The notes: generated by a model from the sequence alone, not told the origin. 32,149 bases of DNA from an uncultured Oscillospiraceae bacterium (GCA_934589145.1 CAKTNW010000025.1:1-32149); one strand, 5' to 3'. Shown: positions 15,621-23,221, numbered from the stretch's first letter. Numbers and translations are program-made.

Positions 15621-15740
15621 AACAAAAATGGGGCAAAGCCCTGTTGGCCTTACCCCACCGCAAAACAAAAGTGGGGTAAGGCCCGAAACGGTCTTATCCC
15701 ACTTCAACGATCCATAGGATCGCAAGTCCTCTGATAAGCA
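15621..15740 (-). promoter_or_regulatory. Four-segment attenuator leader of MATE pump 1
   Basis: In the minus-strand transcript four segments alternate. Segment 1 (15704-15690) pairs with segment 2 (15684-15671), 13 of 15. Segment 2 pairs perfectly over 13 bp with segment 3 (15658-15646; GGCCTTACCCCAC with its complement). Segment 3 also pairs with segment 4 (15640-15630), forming an 11-bp stem followed by ATTTTTGTTTT, an intrinsic terminator. Pair 2:3 excludes the terminator, as in ribosome-controlled attenuators of resistance genes. A three-codon frame, MDR-stop (15715-15704), preceded by AGAGGA, ends exactly at segment 1. A ribosome delayed there would free segment 2 and allow transcription of the pump. 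Confidence 0.7.
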
Positions 15741-15746
15741 AAACGT

Positions 15747-15775
15747 ATTGTACCATGCTGCGAGAGAACAGTCAA
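15747..15775 (-). promoter_or_regulatory. Promoter of MATE pump 1
   Basis: On the minus strand: TTGACT (15775-15770), a 17-base spacer, TACAAT (15752-15747). Transcription should begin near 15740, giving a leader of about 138 bases. Confidence 0.8.
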
Positions 15776-15790
15776 CCGGTTTGTGTTGAC
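15771..15790. promoter_or_regulatory. Inverted-repeat operator between MATE and MarR promoters
   Basis: GTCAAC-CGGTTTGT-GTTGAC is a perfect 6-bp inverted repeat that covers both divergent -35 boxes. It is the natural binding site for the MarR protein encoded next to it, which would repress itself and pump 1 together. Confidence 0.65.
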
Positions 15791-15814
15791 AACTTCCTGA
15801 AGATCGCATATAAT
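15786..15814 (+). promoter_or_regulatory. Consensus promoter of the MarR gene
   Basis: TTGACA (15786-15791), a 17-base spacer, TATAAT (15809-15814): a full sigma-A consensus. Because an ATG at 15813 lies inside the -10 box, the MarR start must be downstream. Confidence 0.85.
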
Positions 15815-15860
15815 GGTACGAAATTGGACGAACTATTTTCAGGACGATCGGAGTGATACG

Positions 15861-16301
15861 ATGCCGCAGGATATACGGGAGCAGATCTGCGAATACTGCT
15901 CTTATTTGCAGGAATGGAACGCCTCCTACGAGGAATACGCCAAGTCGGAGGGCTTGTCCTTCACCAGTCTTTCCCTGCTCAGCGCCATTTACCGGACGGA
16001 GAAATGCACCCAGAAGCTGCTGGCGGAGCAATGCTTCCTGCCCAAGCAGACGGTGAACGCGGTCATCACCGGGTTCTACAAAAAGGGCTGGGTTCAGCTG
16101 CGGGAGCTGCCGGAGGATCGCCGGAACAAGACGGTGCATCTCACCGAAACGGGCCGCGCTGAGGCAGAGCGCATCCTGCAAAGGGTGCAGCAAAGCGAAC
16201 AGCAGGCCATGAGCCATCTGACCGAGGAGGAGCGGCGCGTACTGCTGTCCGCCACAAGGCGGTACGTCACCGGCTGCAAAAACGCCATGAAGGGGCTGTG
16301 A
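15861..16301 (+). CDS. MarR-family transcriptional regulator
   Basis: A 146-residue winged-helix repressor that usually releases DNA on binding a phenolic or drug ligand. The recognition region is CTQKLLAEQCFLPKQTVNAV with the wing LRELPEDRRNKTVHLTETGR. ATG 15861 was chosen because it follows GGAGTGATACG and lies downstream of the -10 box; a longer frame from 15813 would start inside the promoter. It sits between two MATE genes, divergent from one and followed by the other, so it is the likely common regulator. Confidence 0.92.
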   Translation: MPQDIREQICEYCSYLQEWNASYEEYAKSEGLSFTSLSLLSAIYRTEKCTQKLLAEQCFLPKQTVNAVITGFYKKGWVQLRELPEDRRNKTVHLTETGRAEAERILQRVQQSEQQAMSHLTEEERRVLLSATRRYVTGCKNAMKGL

Positions 16302-16316
16302 CGCCCCTTTTCTTCT
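16290..16316 (+). terminator. Terminator overlapping the MarR stop codon
   Basis: The stem AAGGGGC / GCCCCTT (16290-16296 with 16303-16309) has the MarR stop codon in its loop and is followed by TTTCTTCT. It would limit read-through to pump 2. Confidence 0.7.
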
Positions 16317-16370
16317 CCGCACATCGTCCCAAACGGGACAGTATTCTATTTTTACCAAAGGAGCATACCT

Positions 16371-17720
16371 GTGGAAACACAAATGAAACTGGAGCATGAG
16401 GTCAGCTTTCGCTGGCTGATCCTTTTTGCTCTGCCCACCATCTTTTCCAGTATTTTCGCCAACCTCTACACCACGGTGGACGGCATCTTCGTGGCCCAGT
16501 GGGTCAATACCGACGCGCTGTCCGCCATCAACATCACCCTGCCCCTGACATACCTGTCCTCGGCGCTGGGTATCATGTTCGGCACCGGCGGCAACGCGCT
16601 GGTGGCCAAGAAGATCGGCGAGGGGCGAACACAGGAGGCCCGGGAGGATTTCTCCCTGCTGATGGCCACTGCCTTCGTGTTCAGTGTGGTGCTGGCCATT
16701 CTGAGCTTCGTTTATCTGGAGCCGCTGTGCCGCTTCCTGGGCTCCGATGATGCGCTGATGCCCTACTGCCGGGCGTATATGGTGCCGGTGCTGATCTCCG
16801 TGCCCTTCGCCGTGTTCGGCATGGTGTTTCAGCTCAGCTTCATCACTGTGGGCCGTGCCGGTCTGGGCGCGCTGCTGTCCGTCATCGGCGGCGTGCTGAA
16901 CATCGTGCTGGACTGGCTGTTCATGGGGGCCTTTGACTGGGGACTGACGGGCGCGGCCATCGCCACCAGCATCGGCTACGCCTTTCCCTCAGTGGTGGGC
17001 ACCGTCTGGTTCTGCGTCAACCGGAAGCAGGTGCTCTATGTAGTGCGGCCCAAATGGCGGCTCCGCACCATCCTGCAAAGCTGCGCCAACGGTTCGTCAG
17101 AGATGGTCAGCGTGCTGGCGTTCTCCGTGGTCACCATCCTGTTCAACCGTATCCTCATGGAGCTGGGCGGCTCCGACGGCGTGGCATCCCTGACCATCAT
17201 CTGGTACGCGCAGGGGCTGTTCGGCGGTCTGTTCCGGGGCTATATCAACGGTATTGCCTCCGTGGTCAGCTACAATCTGGGGCGCGGCGACAAGGCCCGT
17301 CTCAGCCGGCTTTTCCGCATCAGCGTCTGGACACTGGGCGTCACGGCGGCAGTCGTCACCGCCGCCAGCTATCTGTTCGGTGGCGCGGTGGTGGGCGTCT
17401 TTGCCAAGGGCAACGCCCATGTGGCGGCCATCGCCCTCCACGGCTTCCACATCGCGGCGGCCAGCTTTTTGATGATGGCCTACAACATCTTCGCCTCCGG
17501 CTGGTTCACCGCCCTCAACGACGGCAAGACCTCCGCCATCCTCTCCTTCTGCCGCACAATGGTCTTTATGGTGATCCCCGTGCTGGTGCTGCCGCGGTTC
17601 TTTGAGATGGACGGCGTATGGATGGCTCTGGCCGCCGGGGAAATACTGAGTGTTGCAATGAGTATCTTCTATTTTATCAAATACCGCGGTATGTGGCAGG
17701 CGCCAAAGGCGGCTTGCTGA
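16371..17720 (+). CDS. MATE-family efflux transporter (pump 2)
   Basis: A 449-residue pump with 12 membrane segments, only distantly like pump 1. Landmarks are FSSIFANLYTTVDGIFVAQW, FGTGGNALVAKKIGEGR, and in the second half YINGIASVVSYNLGRGDKAR. It uses a GTG start at 16371 with AAAGGAGCATACCT; the ATG four codons later is too far from the ribosome site. It heads a three-gene run with the NAD(P)-binding protein (30 bases later) and the alcohol dehydrogenase-like protein. The substrate is not predictable. Confidence 0.92.
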   Translation: METQMKLEHEVSFRWLILFALPTIFSSIFANLYTTVDGIFVAQWVNTDALSAINITLPLTYLSSALGIMFGTGGNALVAKKIGEGRTQEAREDFSLLMATAFVFSVVLAILSFVYLEPLCRFLGSDDALMPYCRAYMVPVLISVPFAVFGMVFQLSFITVGRAGLGALLSVIGGVLNIVLDWLFMGAFDWGLTGAAIATSIGYAFPSVVGTVWFCVNRKQVLYVVRPKWRLRTILQSCANGSSEMVSVLAFSVVTILFNRILMELGGSDGVASLTIIWYAQGLFGGLFRGYINGIASVVSYNLGRGDKARLSRLFRISVWTLGVTAAVVTAASYLFGGAVVGVFAKGNAHVAAIALHGFHIAAASFLMMAYNIFASGWFTALNDGKTSAILSFCRTMVFMVIPVLVLPRFFEMDGVWMALAAGEILSVAMSIFYFIKYRGMWQAPKAAC

Positions 17721-17750
17721 AAACTGACGTGTCAAGAAAGGAACTGTACC

Positions 17751-18350
17751 ATGAAAAAAGTTGTGATCTTCGGCGCTGCCGGACATACCGGCAAATACCT
17801 GACCCGCAAAATGCAGTCCATCGCGGACATCGAGCTGTCCGTCTTTGTCCGGAATCCCCAGAAGTTCGGGGACATGGATCTGAGCGGCGTCAATGTCATC
17901 CAGGGCGACGCGCTGGACATGGTGGATGTACTGCGGGCCATGGAGGGCCAGGACGTGCTGCTGTGCTCGCTGGAGGGCGATGTGCTGACCATGGCCAGGA
18001 ATATCGCGGCGGCGCTGGAGGAGACCTCCGTCAAGCGCATCATCTGGATCACCGGCATGGGCATCCACCACGAGATCAAGGGCATCCACGGCATCATGCT
18101 GAATCAACTGGCAATGAAGATGCCGGAGTATATCACGGCGGCCGACACCATCGCCGCCAGCTCCGCCGTTACCACGCTGCTGCGCTGCCCCGGCATCCGC
18201 GACGGCGAGGGCGAGACCTACCGTCTGACGCGGGAGGGCGAAAAGCCCGCCTGTTGGTTCGTTGACCGGGCCGCCATCGCCCAGTGCATGGCGGATATGA
18301 TCGCCGACGAAGCCCTGGGCGCCAACGAGAGCCTGGGCATTACGAATTGA
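17751..18350 (+). CDS. NAD(P)-binding Rossmann-fold protein (NmrA/atypical SDR)
   Basis: A 199-residue protein that binds a dinucleotide through VVIFGAAGHTGKYL at the N-terminus (GxxGxxG type). Further family marks are VFVRNPQKFG, VNVIQGDALD and IIWITGMGIHHE. The classical YxxxK catalytic pair is not evident, as in the NmrA-like and flavin/quinone-reductase-like atypical short-chain dehydrogenases. The ribosome site is AAGAAAGGA. It is probably cotranscribed with pump 2 and the next gene, perhaps as a redox or stress response. Confidence 0.88.
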   Translation: MKKVVIFGAAGHTGKYLTRKMQSIADIELSVFVRNPQKFGDMDLSGVNVIQGDALDMVDVLRAMEGQDVLLCSLEGDVLTMARNIAAALEETSVKRIIWITGMGIHHEIKGIHGIMLNQLAMKMPEYITAADTIAASSAVTTLLRCPGIRDGEGETYRLTREGEKPACWFVDRAAIAQCMADMIADEALGANESLGITN

Positions 18351-18362
18351 GAGGCAAGGTCG

Positions 18363-19550
18363 ATGAAAGATTTTATCTATGACAGCGGTGTCCGCATTTT
18401 CTACGGTGCAGGTCAGCTGCCGGCAGTTGCAGCGGAGCTTGCAAAGCTGGGCAAGCGGCTCTTGGCCGTATCCACCGGCAGCTTCATCGCCAATGGGCAC
18501 TATGAAGAATTCGCGCGGAGCCTGACCGCCGCCGGGTTTCAGGTCTTTCCCATGAACGCCGGAAAGCAGCCGCTGCTGAGCAAGGTTCAGGAGGGAGCAC
18601 GGCTATGCGCCGAAAAGCAGATCGACGTGGTTCTGGGCATCGGCGGAGGCGTCAGCATGGATCTGGCCAAGGCCATCGCCTTTACCGCCCGGAACACGGA
18701 TGTCCCCATGGAGAACTTCCTGACCTATGCGGTGCCCACTGAGGGGCGGCCTATGCTGCCGGTGGTCACTATCCCCACCAATCCCATGTCCGGCTCCGAG
18801 ACCAACGCAGACATTCAGATCACTCTGGACGAAAGCGGCCTTCAGGCCGGATGCCCGGTAGGCAAGGCTGTGTTCACCTGGCTGAATCCGGAATACGCCA
18901 TGTCTCTGCCGGACAAAGTTTTGGCCTATGGCCAGATGACAGCCTTTGTGCAGCTGTCCATCAACTATCTGAACCTGACCCGCTCCCCGCTGGCGGAGCA
19001 CTACGCGGAGGCATCCATGAAAACCGTGCTGGAGTGTCTGCGGCGGAGCCTTGCCGATAAAAGCGATGTGGATGCTCGGGGCACCCTGCTGCTGAACAGC
19101 GCCCTGGCGCTCTCCGGCATCAACGACCTGGGCCGCCAGGGGGAGTTTGCCCCCTATCCCCTCCAGTCCTTCGCCCAGCGGTATCTGGGGCTTGACTACC
19201 CCCATGCGCTGACAGGGCTTTTCCCCTACTGGCTCAAGGAGATCTACCGGGCCAGCGGGGATAAGGCGATCTTCCGCCGCTATTTCGGTGCAATTCTCGG
19301 CGTGACGGCAGACGGTCAGGACGAGGAAGCGCTGCTGCAAGAGGCGCTGGCCGCACTGAAGAAGCTCTATCAGGAGTTCGGCATCGCCTTCACCTACGGG
19401 GAACTGGCGCCTGACCCGCAGGAGCACGGGAAGCTGGCAGAGATCATTGCTTCCTTCGGCCCCATGCCCTGCCAGATCATGCCGCTGACCACAGAGCGCA
19501 TGGCAAAGATGATCGAGGACGCTATCGTCGGGCGAGTGAATTCGCAATAA
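18363..19550 (+). CDS. Iron-containing alcohol dehydrogenase-like protein lacking most metal ligands
   Basis: A 395-residue protein of the group III (iron-dependent) alcohol dehydrogenase family, close in layout to butanol dehydrogenase/YqhD. The nucleotide site GIGGGVSMDLAKA (92-104) and GSETN (144-148) are intact. The metal site is not. Aligning DTFSH by eye puts Thr at 193 and Gln at 197 in place of Asp and His. The next His is Ser269, and only H281 (DYPHALTG) remains. It may use the cofactor without metal, or have another role. It starts 12 bases after the previous gene and ends at a bidirectional terminator. Confidence 0.88.
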   Translation: MKDFIYDSGVRIFYGAGQLPAVAAELAKLGKRLLAVSTGSFIANGHYEEFARSLTAAGFQVFPMNAGKQPLLSKVQEGARLCAEKQIDVVLGIGGGVSMDLAKAIAFTARNTDVPMENFLTYAVPTEGRPMLPVVTIPTNPMSGSETNADIQITLDESGLQAGCPVGKAVFTWLNPEYAMSLPDKVLAYGQMTAFVQLSINYLNLTRSPLAEHYAEASMKTVLECLRRSLADKSDVDARGTLLLNSALALSGINDLGRQGEFAPYPLQSFAQRYLGLDYPHALTGLFPYWLKEIYRASGDKAIFRRYFGAILGVTADGQDEEALLQEALAALKKLYQEFGIAFTYGELAPDPQEHGKLAEIIASFGPMPCQIMPLTTERMAKMIEDAIVGRVNSQ

Positions 19551-19557
19551 ACAGCAT

Positions 19558-19590
19558 AAAACGGAGCCGGCCAACGGCTCCGTTTTTTTG
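19558..19590. terminator. Bidirectional terminator between convergent genes
   Basis: A perfect 12-bp stem AAAACGGAGCCG / CGGCTCCGTTTT (19558-19569 with 19575-19586), followed by T's on the plus strand and TTTTATG on the minus strand. It separates the dehydrogenase-like gene from the sirtuin operon. Confidence 0.85.
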
Positions 19591-19634
19591 ATGGCAGTGT
19601 GCGGGAATCTGTTGTCTATCGGCATATGCTGCAT

Positions 19635-20504
19635 TTACGAGAGAGCTTGCAGGGTACTGGCGATGTCCGCGTCGAGACAGATCGACTGCCCTTCGATCTC
19701 CCGCGGGCAAGCCGCCTGTCCCTGATTGACGCAAGCGTAAATGGCGCTGGGGTTCTTGGCCGTCATCTGCCAGAAGGGGTATTTGATGATAACAGGTGTG
19801 TTATATCCCACGCCCAGCTCCAGGAATAGAAGCTTCTGCCCCTCACGGGTGCGGAGGAAATTTTCATACCGCTCTGCCGCCCGATGCCAGCCCTCGTCCT
19901 GTACGAAGGTATCGTCGCAGCGGAGATTCATGGTCATGGGCCTGCCGCAGTGGGGACAGGTCGGCAGAAGCTCGGTTGGGATTTTCATGTTCTCCTGCCG
20001 CGCGGCCATTTCACGAATCACGGCTTCGTTATCAAAGGTCTCCTGACAGCACGGCTCACTGCACTGGAACAGGCCGTAATCCCCCTGCGTATAGAACAGC
20101 CGCTTCTTGTCAAAGCCAGCCTTCTGAAAGCAGTGGTCAACGTTGGTGGTGATGACGAAGTAGTCCTTCCCGGCCACCAGCGTCAAGAGGTCATCATAGG
20201 CCGGCCTGGGGGCATCCTGATAGCGGTTGATGAAGATATAGCGGCTCCAGTAGGCCCAGAATTCCTCTTGTGTGGGAAAGGGATAGAAGCCGCCGCTGTA
20301 CATATCCCGGATACCGTACTTCCGGGCAAAATCGGAGAAGTGCTGTTCAAACCTCTCGCCGGTATAGATAAAGCCCGCCGTCGTGGACAGTCCGGAACCC
20401 GCTCCGATCACCACGGCGTCGCAGTCCCGTAAAGCTGTCCGCAGCCGCTCAATCTGCCCGGAGCAGCTTTTCATAGATGGCTTTGTCCAGATCCTTGAAA
20501 ACAT
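19635..20504 (-). CDS. Class M sirtuin (SirTM), protein ADP-ribosyltransferase
   Basis: An NAD-dependent sirtuin fold, 289 residues from ATG 20504 (ribosome site AAGGTGAT) or 279 from ATG 20474; the first overlaps the macrodomain gene by 56 bases. It has VVIGAGSGLST (31-41) and ITTNVD (118-123). Where classical sirtuins have the catalytic His it has Gln140 (YTQGDYG), the mark of SirTM proteins, which ADP-ribosylate rather than deacylate. Cysteines 148, 152/153, 183 and 186 (CPHCG) form the zinc site. In Firmicutes pathogens SirTM modifies a lipoylated GcvH-like carrier and is reversed by the linked macrodomain protein. No GcvH-like or lipoate ligase gene lies in this window. Confidence 0.9.
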   Translation of the reverse strand: MFSRIWTKPSMKSCSGQIERLRTALRDCDAVVIGAGSGLSTTAGFIYTGERFEQHFSDFARKYGIRDMYSGGFYPFPTQEEFWAYWSRYIFINRYQDAPRPAYDDLLTLVAGKDYFVITTNVDHCFQKAGFDKKRLFYTQGDYGLFQCSEPCCQETFDNEAVIREMAARQENMKIPTELLPTCPHCGRPMTMNLRCDDTFVQDEGWHRAAERYENFLRTREGQKLLFLELGVGYNTPVIIKYPFWQMTAKNPSAIYACVNQGQAACPREIEGQSICLDADIASTLQALS

Positions 20505-21228
20505 TGAAGATCACCTTCCTGACACTGGTTTGCTTTTGCAGAAATTCTTTGACTGTCCGGACTGCGATTTCCGCCGCCCGTTCGTTGGGGAAATGGAACT
20601 CTCCCGTGGAAATGCAGCAGAACGCCACGCTCTCCAGACCGTTCTCCGCTGCCAGCTCCAAACAGGAACGGTAGCAGGAAGCCAGCAGCTTCTCGTCCTG
20701 CCGGCTTACCCGCCCATGGATGATGGGGCCAACGGTGTGCAGCACATACCGGCAGGGCAGATTGAACGCCGGGGTGATCTTCGCCTGTCCGGTGGGCTCC
20801 GGATAGCCCTGCTTTTCCATCAGCGCCTCGCAGGCCAGCCGCAGCTCCACGCCCGCATAGGTGTGGATGGCGTTGTCGATGCAGCGGTGGTTGGGGATAT
20901 AGCAGCCGGTCATGCCGCTGTTGGCGGCGTTGACGATGGCGTCGCATTTCAGCGTCGTAATATCGCCTTGCCAGAGATACAGCCCCGGCTGGATGGGTGT
21001 CAGGTCAGCAGCATCGGTAACACCTTTTACTGCGGTCTCGCCTTGCAGATATGCGTCCTGCATTTGCAGGAACTCCGCGCCGATGCGCGCCGGTCTGCGA
21101 AGGTTCATCAGTCCCCGCAGGAGCTGGCGCTGGCTGTCCGGATCAGTTGGTATGTCTATATCCCGGTACTCCTGCTGTTCTTTCAGGAGCGACTGGATCA
21201 GAAACAGCCGCTTTTCACTCTGGTTCAT
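20449..21228 (-). CDS. SirTM-linked zinc macrodomain protein (ADP-ribosyl hydrolase)
   Basis: A 259-residue protein. After an N-terminal helical part (1-80) comes a macrodomain: LWQGDITTLKCDAIVNAANS (85-104, with D89 for adenine and N100/N103 for the ribose), the insertion GCYIPNHRCID with C109, H114 and C116 as likely zinc ligands, VLHTVGPII (162-170) and CCISTGEFHFPN (204-215) for the diphosphate. This layout is the zinc-macrodomain type found beside SirTM, which removes ADP-ribose from the modified protein. The ATG at 21228 follows AGAGGTGAT. It is the first gene of a two-gene operon with the sirtuin. Confidence 0.92.
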   Translation of the reverse strand: MNQSEKRLFLIQSLLKEQQEYRDIDIPTDPDSQRQLLRGLMNLRRPARIGAEFLQMQDAYLQGETAVKGVTDAADLTPIQPGLYLWQGDITTLKCDAIVNAANSGMTGCYIPNHRCIDNAIHTYAGVELRLACEALMEKQGYPEPTGQAKITPAFNLPCRYVLHTVGPIIHGRVSRQDEKLLASCYRSCLELAAENGLESVAFCCISTGEFHFPNERAAEIAVRTVKEFLQKQTSVRKVIFNVFKDLDKAIYEKLLRAD

Positions 21229-21276
21229 GCTGTATCACCTCTGCATCATTCTATCACGCGTTTGCCGCCGTGTCGA

Positions 21277-21672
21277 TCAGAATTCGTAGGGCGGGTTGCC
21301 GGAGAAGTCGGCGATGATGCCATGGGCATCCGCCAGATAGAACACCTCAAAGATGGGGTTGGTGGCCTCGCCGTACTGGCTCTTCACGATGGGGTTTTTG
21401 ATGCACATCTCCTTGGCGGCCATGCTGTTCTCAAACACCGCCCTGCCGTGGAGACGGAGCCACGCATAGTCCGGGCTGGAAACGGAGATCTCGACCTCCG
21501 GATTCTGCTGCATATCCTTATAGACCTCCTTGGTGCTGTTGGTGCAGAACCACAGCTTGCCGTCCAGCTCACCGGCGAACATGAAGGGGCGGCACTTGGC
21601 CTTGCCGTCACGGCCCACGGTGGCCAGATACTGCACAGGGTTGGCGTTCAGAAATTCTACGACTTTGTTCAT
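21277..21672 (-). CDS. Pyridoxamine 5'-phosphate oxidase-family (flavin-binding) protein
   Basis: A 131-residue split-barrel protein of the PPOX class that typically binds FMN, heme or F420 and acts as a small reductase. Conserved features are VQYLATVGRDGKAKCRPF, LWFCTNSTKEVYKDM and VEISVSSPDYAWLRLHGRA. The ATG at 21672 follows TTGGAGGTACTTATC. It diverges from the HxlR regulator, a common pairing in which HxlR controls the reductase in response to aldehydes, quinones or redox stress. Confidence 0.9.
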   Translation of the reverse strand: MNKVVEFLNANPVQYLATVGRDGKAKCRPFMFAGELDGKLWFCTNSTKEVYKDMQQNPEVEISVSSPDYAWLRLHGRAVFENSMAAKEMCIKNPIVKSQYGEATNPIFEVFYLADAHGIIADFSGNPPYEF

Positions 21673-21766
21673 GATAAGTACCTCCAAATGGTGTTTGATG
21701 CCGAAAGGTTGCTTTTTTCTTTCGTTGGCATTATAATAACGCCATAGGGCCCATTCGTAAAGTAAG

Positions 21767-21778
21767 CACAATATTGTG
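21767..21778. promoter_or_regulatory. Palindrome in the PPOX-HxlR intergenic region
   Basis: CACAATATTGTG is a perfect 12-bp palindrome between the divergent genes, a candidate site for the HxlR dimer. The -10-like TATAAT on the minus strand (21735-21730) may belong to the PPOX promoter. Confidence 0.45.
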
Positions 21779-21813
21779 GTGTAGTTACCAAAAGGATACC
21801 ATTGGAGGATATC

Positions 21814-22158
21814 ATGGAAAAAGCCGTCAAAAACGAACTGCCCGCCTGCCCGGTGGAGACCACGCTGACCCTGATCGGGGACAAATGGAAGGTGCTGATC
21901 CTGCGGGATCTGATGCCGGGGACAAAGCGGTTCGGCGAACTGAAGAAGTCCATCGGAAATGTGTCACAGAAGGTGCTGACGGCCCAGCTTCGCGCCATGG
22001 AGGAAAATGGCCTTGTCCACCGGCAGGTCTATGCCGAGGTGCCGCCACGGGTGGAGTATTCCCTGACCGACCTGGGCAGAAGCCTGAAGCCCATTCTGGA
22101 TTCCATGTGGGCGTGGGGCGAGGAATACAAAAAGCAGCAGGAATCAACAGACGTGTGA
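21814..22158 (+). CDS. HxlR-family transcriptional regulator
   Basis: A 114-residue winged-helix regulator. Family landmarks are CPVETTLTLIGDKWKVLILR (with the conserved N-terminal Cys12), LMPGTKRFGELKKSIGNVSQ, VLTAQLRAMEENGLVHR, and the wing PPRVEYSLTDLGRSL. ATG 21814 follows TTGGAGGATATC. It diverges from the PPOX gene and probably controls it, with the Cys as a possible redox or electrophile sensor. Confidence 0.93.
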   Translation: MEKAVKNELPACPVETTLTLIGDKWKVLILRDLMPGTKRFGELKKSIGNVSQKVLTAQLRAMEENGLVHRQVYAEVPPRVEYSLTDLGRSLKPILDSMWAWGEEYKKQQESTDV

Positions 22159-22279
22159 GATGGCTTATACCGGAAGTCATCTCTGACCCGGAATGGAGCC
22201 GGAGCGAAGCGCCGGTTCCCCCCTGCGCGGCATCTGACCCCATGGCCGAAAAAAATCCGCGCCATTCGCAAAATTCCTC

Positions 22280-22308
22280 TTGACAAGTAACCACTCGGTA
22301 ACTATAAT
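22280..22308 (+). promoter_or_regulatory. Consensus promoter of the TetR operon
   Basis: TTGACA (22280-22285), a 17-base spacer, TATAAT (22303-22308). The spacer is almost entirely occupied by an operator half. Confidence 0.9.
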
Positions 22309-22328
22309 ACAAGTTACCAAGTGGTTAC
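22287..22328. promoter_or_regulatory. TetR operator: paired 16-bp inverted sites around the -10 box
   Basis: GTAACCACTCGGTAAC (22287-22302) and GTTACCAAGTGGTTAC (22313-22328) are inverted copies with one mismatch, placed on both sides of the -10 box. Binding would block polymerase completely, so the operon is probably autorepressed by the TetR protein encoded at 22349. Confidence 0.75.
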
Positions 22329-22348
22329 TTCTGTGTGGAGGGATGCGC

Positions 22349-22978
22349 ATGGCCGGAGATACGAAAGAACGGATCCTGGAGGCGGCACTGGAGCTGTTTG
22401 CCCAAAGCGGATATCTGGGCACGTCGATGAATGACATCGCCCACCGGCTGGGCATCACCAAGGCGGCTCTGTACAAGCACTATACCAGCAAACAGGAGAT
22501 CCTGGATCGGATCGTGGAGCGGATGAACGAGATGGACTATGAACGGGCCAAGGCGTATGAGATGCCGGAGACGGCGCCGGACGGCTTTGCGGAGGCGTAT
22601 CTCCATACGCCGGTGGAAAAGATCCGGGCCTACAGCGCGGCGCAGTTCGACCACTGGACGAGGGAGCCGTTTTCCGCCAACTTCCGCAGGATGCTGACGC
22701 TGGAGCAGTACCGTGACCCGGCGCTGGCGCAGCTGTATCAGAACTATCTTTCCGCCGGGCCGCTGACGTACATGACGGCGATCTTCCGGAAGCTGACGGA
22801 TTCCGACGCGGCGGCCATGGAGCTGGCGCTGGCGTTCTACGGGCCCATGTACCTGCTGTACAGCGTGTATGACGGCGCGGAGGATAAGGACAGCGTCTCC
22901 CCTATGCTGGCCGCCCATGTGGATCGGTTTATCGCCATGGTAGAATCCCGTTACAGGAAGGAAGCGGCAGAGACATGA
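22349..22978 (+). CDS. TetR/AcrR-family transcriptional regulator
   Basis: A 209-residue repressor with the N-terminal helix-turn-helix KERILEAALELFAQSGYLGT followed by MNDIAHRLGITKAALYKHYTSKQEI, and a helical ligand domain. ATG 22349 is chosen over 22343 because GGAGGG (22337-22342) touches the earlier one. It is the first gene of a run continuing with the KTR zinc-ribbon protein, a flavodoxin-like protein, a membrane protein and a lipoprotein. Its own promoter contains the paired operator. Confidence 0.93.
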   Translation: MAGDTKERILEAALELFAQSGYLGTSMNDIAHRLGITKAALYKHYTSKQEILDRIVERMNEMDYERAKAYEMPETAPDGFAEAYLHTPVEKIRAYSAAQFDHWTREPFSANFRRMLTLEQYRDPALAQLYQNYLSAGPLTYMTAIFRKLTDSDAAAMELALAFYGPMYLLYSVYDGAEDKDSVSPMLAAHVDRFIAMVESRYRKEAAET

Positions 22979-23157
22979 GGGCTGCCGCCAAAGAAAAACG
23001 ATGGATCTTATGCCCCCGGTGCGGCGCGAAAACACGGCTGCAGCTCCTTCGTGAGACGGAGCTGAAAGCCTTTCCCCTGTTCTGCCCCAAATGCCGCCGT
23101 GAGAGCGTCATCCGCGCGAAGAATTTCATCATCGAGACCGAAGAAGCCAGACGCTGA
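22975..23157 (+). CDS. Cysteine-rich KTR-domain protein
   Basis: A 60-residue zinc-ribbon protein with CPRCGAKTR and PLFCPKCRRE, the two CxxC knuckles and the KTR triplet that name the family (function unknown, frequent in Clostridia and near mobile genes). Its ATG overlaps the TetR stop by four bases, so the two are translationally coupled. Confidence 0.85.
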   Translation: MRAAAKEKRWILCPRCGAKTRLQLLRETELKAFPLFCPKCRRESVIRAKNFIIETEEARR

Positions 23158-23221
23158 GACGCAGTGCGGATCGTAAAGACGATCATGCGCCGCGTCTTAC
23201 TCTTTTGGAAAGGAAGATCCT

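Noticed and set aside
14292..16397. 701-codon version of MATE pump 1
   Set aside because: The extra N-terminal part runs through the leader and antisense through MarR; the ribosome site and promoter place the start at 15602.
17097..18500. 467-codon minus-strand frame opposite pump 2 and the NAD(P)-binding gene
   Set aside because: It has no family features and no ribosome site; the plus-strand genes are unmistakable.
20383..21747. 454-codon plus-strand frame opposite the sirtuin, macrodomain and PPOX genes
   Set aside because: It is a mirror frame of three well-recognised minus-strand genes.
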